IMG/VR virus record: IMGVR_UViG_3300044616_000577
Coordinates: 1-38,230 of that record
DNA from: a virus
Direction: 5' to 3' (one strand)
DNA: 38,230 nt
In this document: one piece after another, positions 4,521 to 10,261 of the stretch
Position numbering within the stretch: position 1 is the first letter of the stretch
Layout: each line of letters starts with the position of its first letter
Translations under genes and position numbers: made by a program
The notes under the pieces: model-generated
The model's database searches: none
What the model was told of the DNA's origin: nothing
Seen by the model: only the letters and a program-made list of their open reading frames with translations

Positions 4521-4795
4521 CCGCCCCGCGCTCCCTCACGCCCCGCGCCGAGGTTACGCCCGATGACCCGATGCCGATTTATAACGTCTGGGATGACTCC
4601 GTGACCATCCTCGATGCGTGGACGTACAACCGACCCGCCGCGCTTCGGTTGGCCCGATTCACGGCATGGAAACACGGCACCGAAGTCCATGTGACGGAAT
4701 ACGCCGAGCGCCTCGCGCCAGAGGGCTACATCGTCACCGACCCCCACTCGCACATCGAGGTTGCCACATTCACCCCACAGGAGGACAACGCATGA
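4517..4795 (+). CDS. Small hypothetical protein (beta member, copy 1)
   Basis: This 92-residue protein starts at the ATG at 4517, overlapping the previous stop. After a proline-rich N-terminus the core at about residues 20-60 reads V-T-I-L-D-A-W-T...A-x-R-L-A-R-F-T-A-x-x-H-G-T-E-V-x-V-T. The protein at 4967 shows the same pattern (LDLDAWT, then a helix with RLAYAHG and a strand LTIT). This marks the two as paralogues from a tandem duplication. The C-terminus carries two more strands. Function is unknown. It ends in ATGA overlap with the next gene. Confidence 0.7.
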   Translation: MTAPRSLTPRAEVTPDDPMPIYNVWDDSVTILDAWTYNRPAALRLARFTAWKHGTEVHVTEYAERLAPEGYIVTDPHSHIEVATFTPQEDNA

Positions 4796-4977
4796 CCGCC
4801 ACATTCCACCCCGACACCGCAAGCCGTGAGCGCCTCGCGGAATGGCTCCTGAATGACGCCGAGCGCGTGGCTATCCGCGAGTGGGCCTATCTCTGGCTCA
4901 CGCAAGGACTTGGGCTCCCCGACTTGCGCGAGATGGCGCGGGACGCCATGCCCGAGGAGGACACCCATGCCGCATAA
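4792..4977 (+). CDS. Small helical protein (alpha member, copy 2)
   Basis: This 61-residue protein starts at the ATG at 4792. Its core, R-E-W-A-Y-L-W-L followed by G-L-P-D-L-R-E-M-A-R-D, aligns with the protein at 5191 (E-E-W-A-E-R-W-L, then M-D-A-L-R-D-M-V-R-E). Spacing between the W-L and L-R motifs is the same. It is thus one of a set of helical paralogues that alternate with beta-type proteins. The aromatic and acidic surface could be an interaction face, but the partner is unknown. Confidence 0.7.
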   Translation: MTATFHPDTASRERLAEWLLNDAERVAIREWAYLWLTQGLGLPDLREMARDAMPEEDTHAA

Positions 4978-5194
4978 ATATGCACGCTTCCACATCACAA
5001 GCGCCGTCCTCGACTTGGACGCATGGACCACGGACGCGACCACGGCCGCGATTGTGTACCGCTTGGCCTACGCGCACGGACGGACAAGCGACCTGACGAT
5101 AACGGGCCACACCGCCGACTGCTTCGACCTCATCCCCATTCAGTTTGTCAACACCCTAGCGACCGCCGAACGGCGGGAGGAGGCGACCGCATGA
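4967..5194 (+). CDS. Small hypothetical protein (beta member, copy 2)
   Basis: This 75-residue protein starts at the ATG at 4967, 11 bases inside the previous gene and behind GAGGAGGAC. Residues 7-45 carry the L-D-A-W-T, helix, R-L-A-x-A-H-G and strand pattern shared with the protein at 4517. An isolated histidine and cysteine (TGHTADCFDLI) follow in the middle. No catalytic motif is evident. It is coupled to the next gene by ATGA at 5191-5194. Confidence 0.7.
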   Translation: MPHKYARFHITSAVLDLDAWTTDATTAAIVYRLAYAHGRTSDLTITGHTADCFDLIPIQFVNTLATAERREEATA

Positions 5195-5373
5195 ACACCG
5201 ACACCGCGACCCGCCAAGAGATTATCCGCTACATCGTGGCGCAGACGAGCCAAGAGAACATCGAGGAGTGGGCCGAGCGATGGCTCCACAAGGCGTACCG
5301 CATGGACGCGCTCCGCGACATGGTGCGGGAGGTGCATGAGGTGGGCTACATCACGGAGCGTGACGATGACTAA
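5191..5373 (+). CDS. Small helical protein (alpha member, copy 3)
   Basis: This 60-residue protein starts at the ATG at 5191. It is helical throughout (RQEIIRYIVAQ, ENIEEWAERWLHKAY, DALRDMVREVHE) and aligns with the protein at 4792. Its acidic C-terminus (ERDDD) overlaps the start of the next gene. The pair 5191/5366 repeats the arrangement of 4792/4967, supporting duplication of a two-gene unit. Confidence 0.7.
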   Translation: MNTDTATRQEIIRYIVAQTSQENIEEWAERWLHKAYRMDALRDMVREVHEVGYITERDDD

Positions 5374-5578
5374 CTATCACCGCTATCGCATCACCTACAC
5401 CGACCGCCGAGTCTGGCCCGAAGCGCCGTGGAACGTGGTCGTGGTGCAAGCCAGCACCGCGATGCTCGCCTCCCGAGTGCTGACCGACTGCGGCCTGTCG
5501 GTCCTCGACATCGTGACCCTCCCTGACCCTGACGCCCCCGACACCCCCACCGCCGAGGTGACGTATGCCGCCGAATGA
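5366..5578 (+). CDS. Small hypothetical protein (beta member, copy 3, divergent)
   Basis: This 70-residue protein starts at the ATG at 5366, overlapping the previous gene. It is beta-alpha-beta in pattern (YHRYRITYTD, WNVVVVQAS, a helix AMLASRVLTDCG, then LDIVTL). The layout follows the proteins at 4517 and 4967, with less sequence similarity. The C-terminus is rich in D, P and T. Ferredoxin-like small folds are often built this way, but no function is assigned. Confidence 0.65.
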   Translation: MTNYHRYRITYTDRRVWPEAPWNVVVVQASTAMLASRVLTDCGLSVLDIVTLPDPDAPDTPTAEVTYAAE

Positions 5579-5801
5579 TACCACGCTCGAAAGCCCGTGG
5601 CAGATGCGCTACAAGCACGATGCGAGCGAGGTGTGGCAAATCTATAACCGCTTGCAAGGGTGCCGATGGGAGGCGAGTCTCAACACCCCCGAGGCGTTCG
5701 CCGACGAGTATATCCGCCTGTCCAAAGAACTGGCGGCGATGAGTGAGGCGATGTGGGCGGCGGCGATGGCGGCGTGGGCGGGGGACTTGTGGCCCGAGTA
5801 A
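5565..5801 (+). CDS. Small hypothetical helical protein
   Basis: This 78-residue protein starts at the ATG at 5565, inside the previous gene. The N-terminus contains EVWQIYNRLQGCRWEAS. The rest is a helix rich in alanine, methionine and tryptophan (EAFADEYIRLSKELAAMSEA, then MWAAAMAAWAGDLW). The alanine-rich C-terminus is amphipathic rather than clearly membrane-spanning. It may be a further member of the helical family above. Function is unknown. Confidence 0.65.
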   Translation: MPPNDTTLESPWQMRYKHDASEVWQIYNRLQGCRWEASLNTPEAFADEYIRLSKELAAMSEAMWAAAMAAWAGDLWPE

Positions 5802-5998
5802 CCGACCCGACCGACCCAGACCGCAAGGGCTGGACCCCCATCCTGACGCTGTTAGAGCGTTATCTTCAGCATCTCCCGCTCTGGGCCGATGACCGCCGCC
5901 GCTTGCTGCTCTTGGCGTCCCATATTCAGGACACCCACCGCAACAACTGGCCGAACCACATCCCCCAGAAGGAGCGCGAGGAGGCCGACGCCGAATGA
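5789..5998 (+). CDS. Small hypothetical protein (GTG start)
   Basis: This 69-residue protein most likely starts at the GTG at 5789, behind GGGGGA in the end of the previous gene. An upstream ATG at 5753 would add a glycine-rich segment that looks non-coding. Residues 16-52 are helical and hydrophobic in part (ILTLLERYLQHLPLW, RRRLLLLASHI). The C-terminus is charged. No family is recognised. Confidence 0.55.
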   Translation: MARVTDPTDPDRKGWTPILTLLERYLQHLPLWADDRRRLLLLASHIQDTHRNNWPNHIPQKEREEADAE

Positions 5999-6264
5999 CC
6001 TTGCAACGTAGCAGCGAGAGTTGGCAAGTGGCCCGTGCCCTCGTGGACCGCTTCGGGTTCGTCGAGGCCCACCGCTACGCCTTCGCCAGAGGGCATGAGC
6101 TGGCGAGCTTGGGGCCCGTGGGGACGCCCGAGGCACGGCTGGAGTGGCGACGGATTGCCACCCGCATCCGGTGGCTCTACGCCGAGGCCCATCCCCCCGC
6201 CCCGAAGCCCACCCTCCCACGCGAGAAGATGCGGCCCCTCGATGTGAGGCGCGAGCTATGGTAA
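5995..6264 (+). CDS. Small hypothetical basic protein
   Basis: This 89-residue protein overlaps the previous stop as ATGA. Residues 1-65 are helical and rich in arginine and alanine (WQVARALVDRFGFVEAHRYAFARGHEL, then EARLEWRRIATRIRWLYAEA). A proline-rich link and basic tail follow. The composition suggests nucleic-acid binding, but no defined motif is present. It overlaps the start of the micro membrane gene at 6258. Confidence 0.65.
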   Translation: MTLQRSSESWQVARALVDRFGFVEAHRYAFARGHELASLGPVGTPEARLEWRRIATRIRWLYAEAHPPAPKPTLPREKMRPLDVRRELW

Positions 6265-6347
6265 TCTGGCTCATGGCGCTGATGGGCGGGGCCGTAGGGC
6301 TCGCGCTCCTCGACTGGCTCCTCTACTGGCTGACGGAAGACCGATGA
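6258..6347 (+). CDS. Micro membrane protein (29 residues)
   Basis: The ATG at 6258 opens a 29-residue product that is essentially one membrane-spanning helix (MVIWLMALMGGAVGLALLDW, then LLYWLTEDR). GCGAGCT lies upstream inside the preceding gene. The stop overlaps the next start as ATGA. Two consecutive one-helix proteins here, plus a third at 6513, look like a small toolkit for acting on the host membrane, but this is inference. Confidence 0.6.
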   Translation: MVIWLMALMGGAVGLALLDWLLYWLTEDR

Positions 6348-6430
6348 CCCTCCTCCTCCTGACCTTCCCGCTGGGTTTGGTGCTGCTGGCGGGACTCTTG
6401 GAGTGGCTCATCTCACGCACCTCCCGATAA
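6344..6430 (+). CDS. Micro membrane protein (28 residues)
   Basis: This ORF runs from the ATG at 6344 to TAA at 6430. Residues 2-23 are a leucine-rich membrane helix (TLLLLTFPLGLVLLAGLLEW), and the C-terminus is basic (SRTSR), so the N-terminus probably faces out. It is the last gene of the plus-strand block; a terminator hairpin starts six bases later. Its tight overlap with the preceding micro-gene supports it as real. Confidence 0.55.
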   Translation: MTLLLLTFPLGLVLLAGLLEWLISRTSR

Positions 6431-6435
6431 CACAA

Positions 6436-6464
6436 CAGCCCCTACCGAGGATTCGGCGGGGGCT
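6436..6464 (+). terminator. Terminator hairpin ending the early block
   Basis: CAGCCCC (6436-6442) pairs with GGGGCTG (6458-6464), and inside it CCGA (6445-6448) pairs with TCGG (6453-6456). It lies immediately after the last plus-strand gene. No clear T-run follows, so it may need Rho or act only as an mRNA 3' end. Confidence 0.55.
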
Positions 6465-6483
6465 GCTGCGTCAGAGGAGGAGA

Positions 6484-6501
6484 GTGCCGATTGCTCGGCA
6501 C
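6484..6501 (-). terminator. Terminator-like hairpin ending the replication operon
   Basis: GTGCCGA (6484-6490) pairs perfectly with TCGGCAC (6495-6501) around a four-base loop. It lies 12 bases past the stop of the last minus-strand gene (6513). With the hairpin at 6436 it separates two converging transcription units. There is no strong T-run. Confidence 0.5.
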
Positions 6502-6512
6502 CTGGAACCTAG

Positions 6513-6632
6513 CTAGTGGAGCAGGGCGTTCGCAAGTGTCAAGAGCGCCTGAATCCCCAACACCACCCCGCCCACAAAGCACCAGGACACGATGAGAAAC
6601 GTCAGGAAAATCCCCCACGCCTCGACCTGCAT
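6513..6632 (-). CDS. Micro membrane protein (39 residues)
   Basis: The ATG at 6632 opens a 39-residue product. Residues 6-31 form one hydrophobic helix (WGIFLTFLIVSWCFVGG, then VVLGIQALL). GAGTAGG lies upstream and overlaps the stop of the preceding gene (6640). It is the final gene of the replication operon before the terminator. Function is unknown. Confidence 0.55.
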   Translation of the reverse strand: MQVEAWGIFLTFLIVSWCFVGGVVLGIQALLTLANALLH

Positions 6633-6639
6633 CCGGCGC

Positions 6640-6993
6640 CTACTCGGTGGGCGGTATGGCCTCTGGCTCATCGGGGAGTCTCCACGTTGAGGTGACGGGC
6701 CGCACGGGGGGCTTTGGCTTGTGGACGAACAGGGCCAGCTTGAGTTTCTGGCGCACCTTCCCCGCCCGCGACAGCGCGGCCCGTGCCACGTTCGCGGGGA
6801 GGGCGTGCTGGCTGGCGTCGGCGCTTCGCCCCCCTTGCAGTCGCGCCAACGGGTTCGACGGCGGCTGCGGACCCTCCGCGAACACCCCCTTCGCGTTGTA
6901 GTCGCTCGGCAGGCGGTCGTGGAAGCTCTCGGGGTCGTCCCATCGGGGGCTGGGCATCATCGCCAATATTGGGCGCGTCCTGGAATCCGTCAA
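6640..6993 (-). CDS. Hypothetical protein overlapping the RusA gene in another frame
   Basis: This frame opens at TTG 6993 (117 residues); an ATG in the same frame at 6960 would give 106. It starts just where the RusA domain ends and runs in the +1 frame. Its composition looks more natural than the overlapping extension of RusA (WDDPESFHDRLPSDYNAK, KLALFVHKPKPP). The protein may be a separate coupled gene with unusually long overlap, or the C-terminal part of a frameshifted RusA product. A TGA just upstream in this frame restricts any frameshift to about codons 115-124 of RusA. No domain is recognised. Confidence 0.5.
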   Translation of the reverse strand: MTDSRTRPILAMMPSPRWDDPESFHDRLPSDYNAKGVFAEGPQPPSNPLARLQGGRSADASQHALPANVARAALSRAGKVRQKLKLALFVHKPKPPVRPVTSTWRLPDEPEAIPPTE

Positions 6994-7354
6994 GGACCCG
7001 AATGGTCACCACCGCCCCCGCCGTGGCCTTATCGCACGGCTCGACGAAGCGCCACAGCTCCCATCGGACCTGACTATCATCCCACCACACCGCCTCCCCC
7101 GCCGTGATGCCGTCCTTCGCGTTCTTGGACCAGTTGAGGTCCCGCCGCCGGCGGTCGGGCTCCCGCACCACGACTTCGAGCGCAAGCGGCCCCTCTTGGC
7201 GGGTCCACTTGGCCTTCTTGGCCGCCGCGAGCGACAGAGCGCCTATCAGTTGCTTGCTTTCACGATACTCTTTGGTCAGGATGAACTGCCCGTTGATGAA
7301 CTTCCGGTTGTCCGAGCAGAGGCCCGACCACGGCACCTCGAAGGTCAATATCAC
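6668..7354 (-). CDS. rusA: RusA-like Holliday junction resolvase
   Basis: Residues 1-124 match the RusA fold, which cuts Holliday junctions as a homodimer using acidic residues and magnesium. The signature is visible: EPDRRRRDLNWSKNAKDGI at 66-83 and VWWDDSQV at 89-96, giving D67, D72, D92 and D93 as likely metal-binding residues. The start is the GTG at 7354 (GTGA overlap with the primase-helicase stop) behind AAGGACGG. E. coli RusA is about 120 residues. Here the reading frame continues to 228, but residues 125-228 are low-complexity (proline, arginine, glycine, alanine) and are overlapped by a better-looking frame (6640-6993). The true end may therefore differ. It would resolve replication or recombination branches before packaging. 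Confidence 0.75.
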   Translation of the reverse strand: MILTFEVPWSGLCSDNRKFINGQFILTKEYRESKQLIGALSLAAAKKAKWTRQEGPLALEVVVREPDRRRRDLNWSKNAKDGITAGEAVWWDDSQVRWELWRFVEPCDKATAGAVVTIRVLDGFQDAPNIGDDAQPPMGRPRELPRPPAERLQREGGVRGGSAAAVEPVGATARGAKRRRQPARPPRERGTGRAVAGGEGAPETQAGPVRPQAKAPRAARHLNVETPR

Positions 7355-9087
7355 CGCATCCGTCCTTGGCGGGTGAGCCGCCCGTGAATGGTCTCCGACT
7401 CCTCAATGGTGAGGTCGCGGGGTGTGAGGCGCAAGGTGGTATAATCCCACCGCACCGGAATATCCGCGACCGCGCCGTGCCGATTCTTGTCCACGATGAG
7501 CCAGGTGTTGGCAATCGTCCCCTGCCGCTCGAACCGCGAGTGGTCGAAGAGCAGCACCTGATGGCTGTCATTCTCGATGGCGCTCCCACCCATCAGCCCC
7601 TGCGCGGTCGGACGCTCGGCCCGATTGGCGCTGGTCTGGCGGTTGAACTGCGAGAGGCCGACCATCGTGACGTTGAGACTCTGCGTCAGGTCGCGGAGCT
7701 GGTGGGCCACCACCTCGATGCGGTCGTGGACGCTGCTGCTGTTCGCGGTCCATGCCAGCTGCAAGTAGTCCACCACGAAGTAGCGCGAGCCGTGCACCTC
7801 GTGGTAATACTTGATACAGGCCGCGACATCGGAGAGTTTGGACAGCGGGCGGCGATTCACCATCAGGTGCCCACCCGACATCTCCCGGATGCCGTCGAGC
7901 ATCTTGCCCGCCCGCACGAACTCGTCCTTGCTGAAGAGCGCCCCCTGCTCCATGTGCGATACGGGGTACCCCGAGGCGATGGACAGGAAACGGGTCGCCA
8001 ACTCCGAGCGGCCCATCTCCAGCGAGAGGAAGGTCGCTACCTCGCCGTGCTTGATGGCCTCGTAAGCTAAGTTAAGGGCCACCAACGACTTGCCCGTCCC
8101 CGTATTCGCGCCGATGGTGATGAACCAGCCCCGTGCCAAGCCGACCCCACCCCCACCGCCGTGGCAGAGCTGGTTCCAGCCGGGTATCATCGTCGGCACC
8201 GCATCGATAGGCGCGAGCTTCTCGTCGAGTAACTGCGTGATGGTGTCGCCCGTGATGCTGTCGAAGGCAATCGCTGGGCCCTCGGCTCCGATGGGCGTGG
8301 CCTTATCACACAGCGCCCGGAACGTGTCACCAAACCGTGCCGACGGGACGCGCTGGTGCAGGTCGCAGAGGTCCTTGACGGGGTCGCCGTCAATCGTCAC
8401 CTCGCGGATGACCTTGGCGTTGGGCAGGTCCTTGGCGATGGCGCTGACCAGCGTGGCCCCACCCTCGTCCGGCTCCTGCCAGACAAACACCTGTTTATTG
8501 GCGAGCAGCGGGGCGTATTCCGAGCGCCATTGGCTGGCCCCAGGCAGCCCGACCACCGCCAGCCCGTGCTGCCACCCTGCGTGGCAGTCCGATTCGCCCT
8601 CTACGACCAAAATAGGCGCATCTACGGGGGCTTTGGCAAGGACATCCTGCCCGTAGAGCGGCGCGCCGGTGCCATCCTTGTCCCAGAACGTGCCGTTGCG
8701 AGTGCGGAGCTTGGTCCGCAGCACCTTGCCGTCGGCGTCCCGATACGGGATAGCGACCAGCGCGTCCCCGAACTTGCCCGTCCGCTCCTCGACCCCAGCC
8801 AAGCGTAGGGTCTCCAGCGACAGCCCCTTGCGCTCGGCGTACTCGATGAGACTCAGGCCCCGCGCCTTCTCCTCGGGCAGTTGGACCCCGAGTTCCGAGG
8901 CCAGCGAGTCGAAGTGTTCGGTGAACCCGCAGGCCGAGCAGCCCCATTGATGGTCACCCAGCCACGCCGAGGCGGTGCCGTCACGATGGCGAGGGCACCG
9001 GAACGCTATCGTCTTCCCCGTCTTCCGGCTCCCCGGCTTTTTGAGCAGGGCCTGCACCAGCACACCACGTCGGTCCATCGTATGCAC
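7351..9087 (-). CDS. Bifunctional primase-helicase (T7 gp4 / Twinkle type)
   Basis: This protein should prime and unwind DNA at the fork. From the GTG at 9087 it has 578 residues. A zinc-binding motif (C31, H34, C50, C53) and a Toprim-like domain (VVEGESD at 161-167) form the primase half. A RecA-type DnaB helicase half follows, with Walker A GANTGTGKS at 326-334, SLEM at 355-358, Walker B VVDYLQL at 438-444 and SQFNR at 479-483. The GTG has AGAGGAG nine bases upstream; an ATG at 9078 or a farther start (9165) are alternatives. It overlaps the 67-residue gene upstream in another frame. No polymerase is encoded, so it probably works with the host polymerase III holoenzyme. Confidence 0.9.
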   Translation of the reverse strand: MHTMDRRGVLVQALLKKPGSRKTGKTIAFRCPRHRDGTASAWLGDHQWGCSACGFTEHFDSLASELGVQLPEEKARGLSLIEYAERKGLSLETLRLAGVEERTGKFGDALVAIPYRDADGKVLRTKLRTRNGTFWDKDGTGAPLYGQDVLAKAPVDAPILVVEGESDCHAGWQHGLAVVGLPGASQWRSEYAPLLANKQVFVWQEPDEGGATLVSAIAKDLPNAKVIREVTIDGDPVKDLCDLHQRVPSARFGDTFRALCDKATPIGAEGPAIAFDSITGDTITQLLDEKLAPIDAVPTMIPGWNQLCHGGGGGVGLARGWFITIGANTGTGKSLVALNLAYEAIKHGEVATFLSLEMGRSELATRFLSIASGYPVSHMEQGALFSKDEFVRAGKMLDGIREMSGGHLMVNRRPLSKLSDVAACIKYYHEVHGSRYFVVDYLQLAWTANSSSVHDRIEVVAHQLRDLTQSLNVTMVGLSQFNRQTSANRAERPTAQGLMGGSAIENDSHQVLLFDHSRFERQGTIANTWLIVDKNRHGAVADIPVRWDYTTLRLTPRDLTIEESETIHGRLTRQGRMR

Positions 9088-9184
9088 GTGCGTCTTCTCC
9101 TCTGAAGATGCGATTCCAGTTAGTCGCCCACTCGGCTTCTGAGACCTGCGTGGGGCGTCGAACACTACCCTTCCCGTTCGTCAT
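8981..9184 (-). CDS. Conserved small phage protein (MTNGKGS family)
   Basis: This 67-residue protein begins MTNGKGSVRRPTQVSEAEW and continues NWNRIFRGEDAR. This is a start I recognise from many short phage proteins of the form MTNGKGS-x-P-R-x-x-S-V-x-x-E-x-x-x-N-x-x-x-I-F. No function is established to my knowledge. The ATG at 9184 overlaps the previous stop as ATGA. The C-terminal half, which overlaps the primase-helicase start region by about 107 bases, is low-complexity and less conserved-looking. In related phages it is typically found in replication modules, as here. Confidence 0.75.
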   Translation of the reverse strand: MTNGKGSVRRPTQVSEAEWATNWNRIFRGEDARAYDGPTWCAGAGPAQKAGEPEDGEDDSVPVPSPS

Positions 9185-9735
9185 TCGCAACTCCAGATTC
9201 TGGACTGGCGCTTGATGGGGGGAATCCCGTTGTCCTGCGTGAAGCTCGTCTCCTCGACTAGCACCATGTCCTGCGGGACGCAGTCGAAGTGTCCCTCGCT
9301 CATCGCCACGACCCAATGGTGTTTGTGCTGGCCCGGCTCCAGCGAGTAGCCATCGGATACATGGTCGAGGTAGAACCACACCTCGCCCGTGCCCACGATA
9401 TGCTTGTGGTCCTCGCTTAACACGCGGCACCGCAGGTCCTGCAAGTACCGGGGTTCGTGCGCTTCGATGTGCCACCCGTAGGCATCCCACCGCTGCGCCA
9501 TCTCGGGGAAGACCCGATGCGTGGCGTCGGGATGGTGCCGCAGGGCGTGGAGCGGGAGGTCCACCACCATCGCGCCGGACTCCAGCAGGACGTGGCACCC
9601 GAACATGCGGCCCGGCGTGGCACTCATCCCCCACCAGACAGCGGGGACTGTGGCCGTATCGGAGCCCTTGCGGTGGACGGCGGACTCGATGACGTGGATG
9701 TAGCGATGACGGGGCAGGTCGATGTTATGCGCCAT
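9181..9735 (-). CDS. Hypothetical protein in replication operon
   Basis: This protein has 184 residues from the ATG at 9735, which lies inside the end of the preceding small gene behind a purine-rich stretch. It is rich in histidine and aromatic residues. The pattern is beta-rich (RYIHVIESAVHRK, TVPAVWWGMSATPG, CHVLLESGAMVVDLPLHAL), with a later run of strands (EVWFYLDHVS, HHWVVAMSEGHFDCV) and ends in basic residues. Small phage proteins with a first strand like this occur next to replication genes, but I do not recognise the family. An upstream start at 9810 would add 25 residues that overlap the preceding gene and is less likely. Confidence 0.7.
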   Translation of the reverse strand: MAHNIDLPRHRYIHVIESAVHRKGSDTATVPAVWWGMSATPGRMFGCHVLLESGAMVVDLPLHALRHHPDATHRVFPEMAQRWDAYGWHIEAHEPRYLQDLRCRVLSEDHKHIVGTGEVWFYLDHVSDGYSLEPGQHKHHWVVAMSEGHFDCVPQDMVLVEETSFTQDNGIPPIKRQSRIWSCE

Positions 9736-9877
9736 TGGGACCTCTGGGGGATTCAAGGAGAAGGGTGAGAACATCGGTTTCGTGGGCAATCTCTTCCTGC
9801 GTTCCGGCATCCATCGTGCGCCAGAGCTTCAGTACCTGCTGATAGATGGCCTGAAAGCGCGGGTCATCCTTCAGCAT
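9725..9877 (-). CDS. Small hypothetical helical protein (50 residues)
   Basis: The ATG at 9877 opens a 50-residue product (MLKDDPRFQAIYQQVLKLW, then helical EEIAHETDVLTLLLE). GCGAGGC lies just upstream. It overlaps the preceding gene by 14 bases and the following gene by 11 bases, as is typical of coupled phage genes. It fills what would otherwise be a gap. Function is unknown. Confidence 0.6.
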   Translation of the reverse strand: MLKDDPRFQAIYQQVLKLWRTMDAGTQEEIAHETDVLTLLLESPRGPNGA

Positions 9878-10061
9878 AACGCCTCGCGGTATCCCGGGCA
9901 ATCTGCACCTGCGCCCAGTGCTCGGGGTAGAAGTGGCTGACGATGCGGTTCCCCAGATACTGCGAGGGGAGGGGAATCGCGGTCAGCTTGGCCTTCGCCG
10001 ACACCCGCTCATGCAGCGTCTCGCTCGGCTCGACCAGCTCTTGCACATCGTCAATGGTCAT
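9864..10061 (-). CDS. Small hypothetical protein
   Basis: This 65-residue protein starts at the ATG at 10061, overlapping the previous stop by ATGA, behind GAGGAGCG. An N-terminal acidic helix (TIDDVQELVEPSETLHERV) is followed by a mixed segment ending in a basic helix (AQVQIARDTARRYAEG). No family is recognised. Confidence 0.65.
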   Translation of the reverse strand: MTIDDVQELVEPSETLHERVSAKAKLTAIPLPSQYLGNRIVSHFYPEHWAQVQIARDTARRYAEG

Positions 10062-10261
10062 AGCTCGCTCCTCGACAGGCGAATGGGTTGTGGGTCCCGA
10101 TACCACGCCTCCTCGGGGATGGCGGGGATGGTCGGCGGCAGGTCGATGGAGATGACGCGCATCCCCATGCACACCCCGCAGACCACCATGTCGTTGTCAT
10201 CCCCGACAATCTCGCCGCTCCCGTAGCAGTTGGGACACGGCACCTCTCGTGTGTGTTTCAT
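10058..10261 (-). CDS. Small zinc-finger protein (DnaJ-type CxxCxGxG)
   Basis: This 67-residue protein carries C9-P-N-C12-Y-G-S-G and C28-G-V-C31-M-G-M, two halves of a DnaJ-like cysteine-rich zinc-binding motif. In DnaJ such motifs bind unfolded protein; in small phage proteins they more often just form a treble-clef-like zinc site. The ATG at 10261 overlaps the initiator gene's stop (10258), so it is coupled to it. A role as a replication accessory factor is a guess from position. Confidence 0.75.
   Translation of the reverse strand: MKHTREVPCPNCYGSGEIVGDDNDMVVCGVCMGMRVISIDLPPTIPAIPEEAWYRDPQPIRLSRSEL

Noticed and set aside
9185-9634. N-terminal extension of the 67-residue MTNGKGS protein to 217 residues
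   Set aside because: The extension overlaps the 184-residue gene in another frame; the family is known to start at MTNGKGS and the ATGA overlap at 9181-9184 fits coupling.
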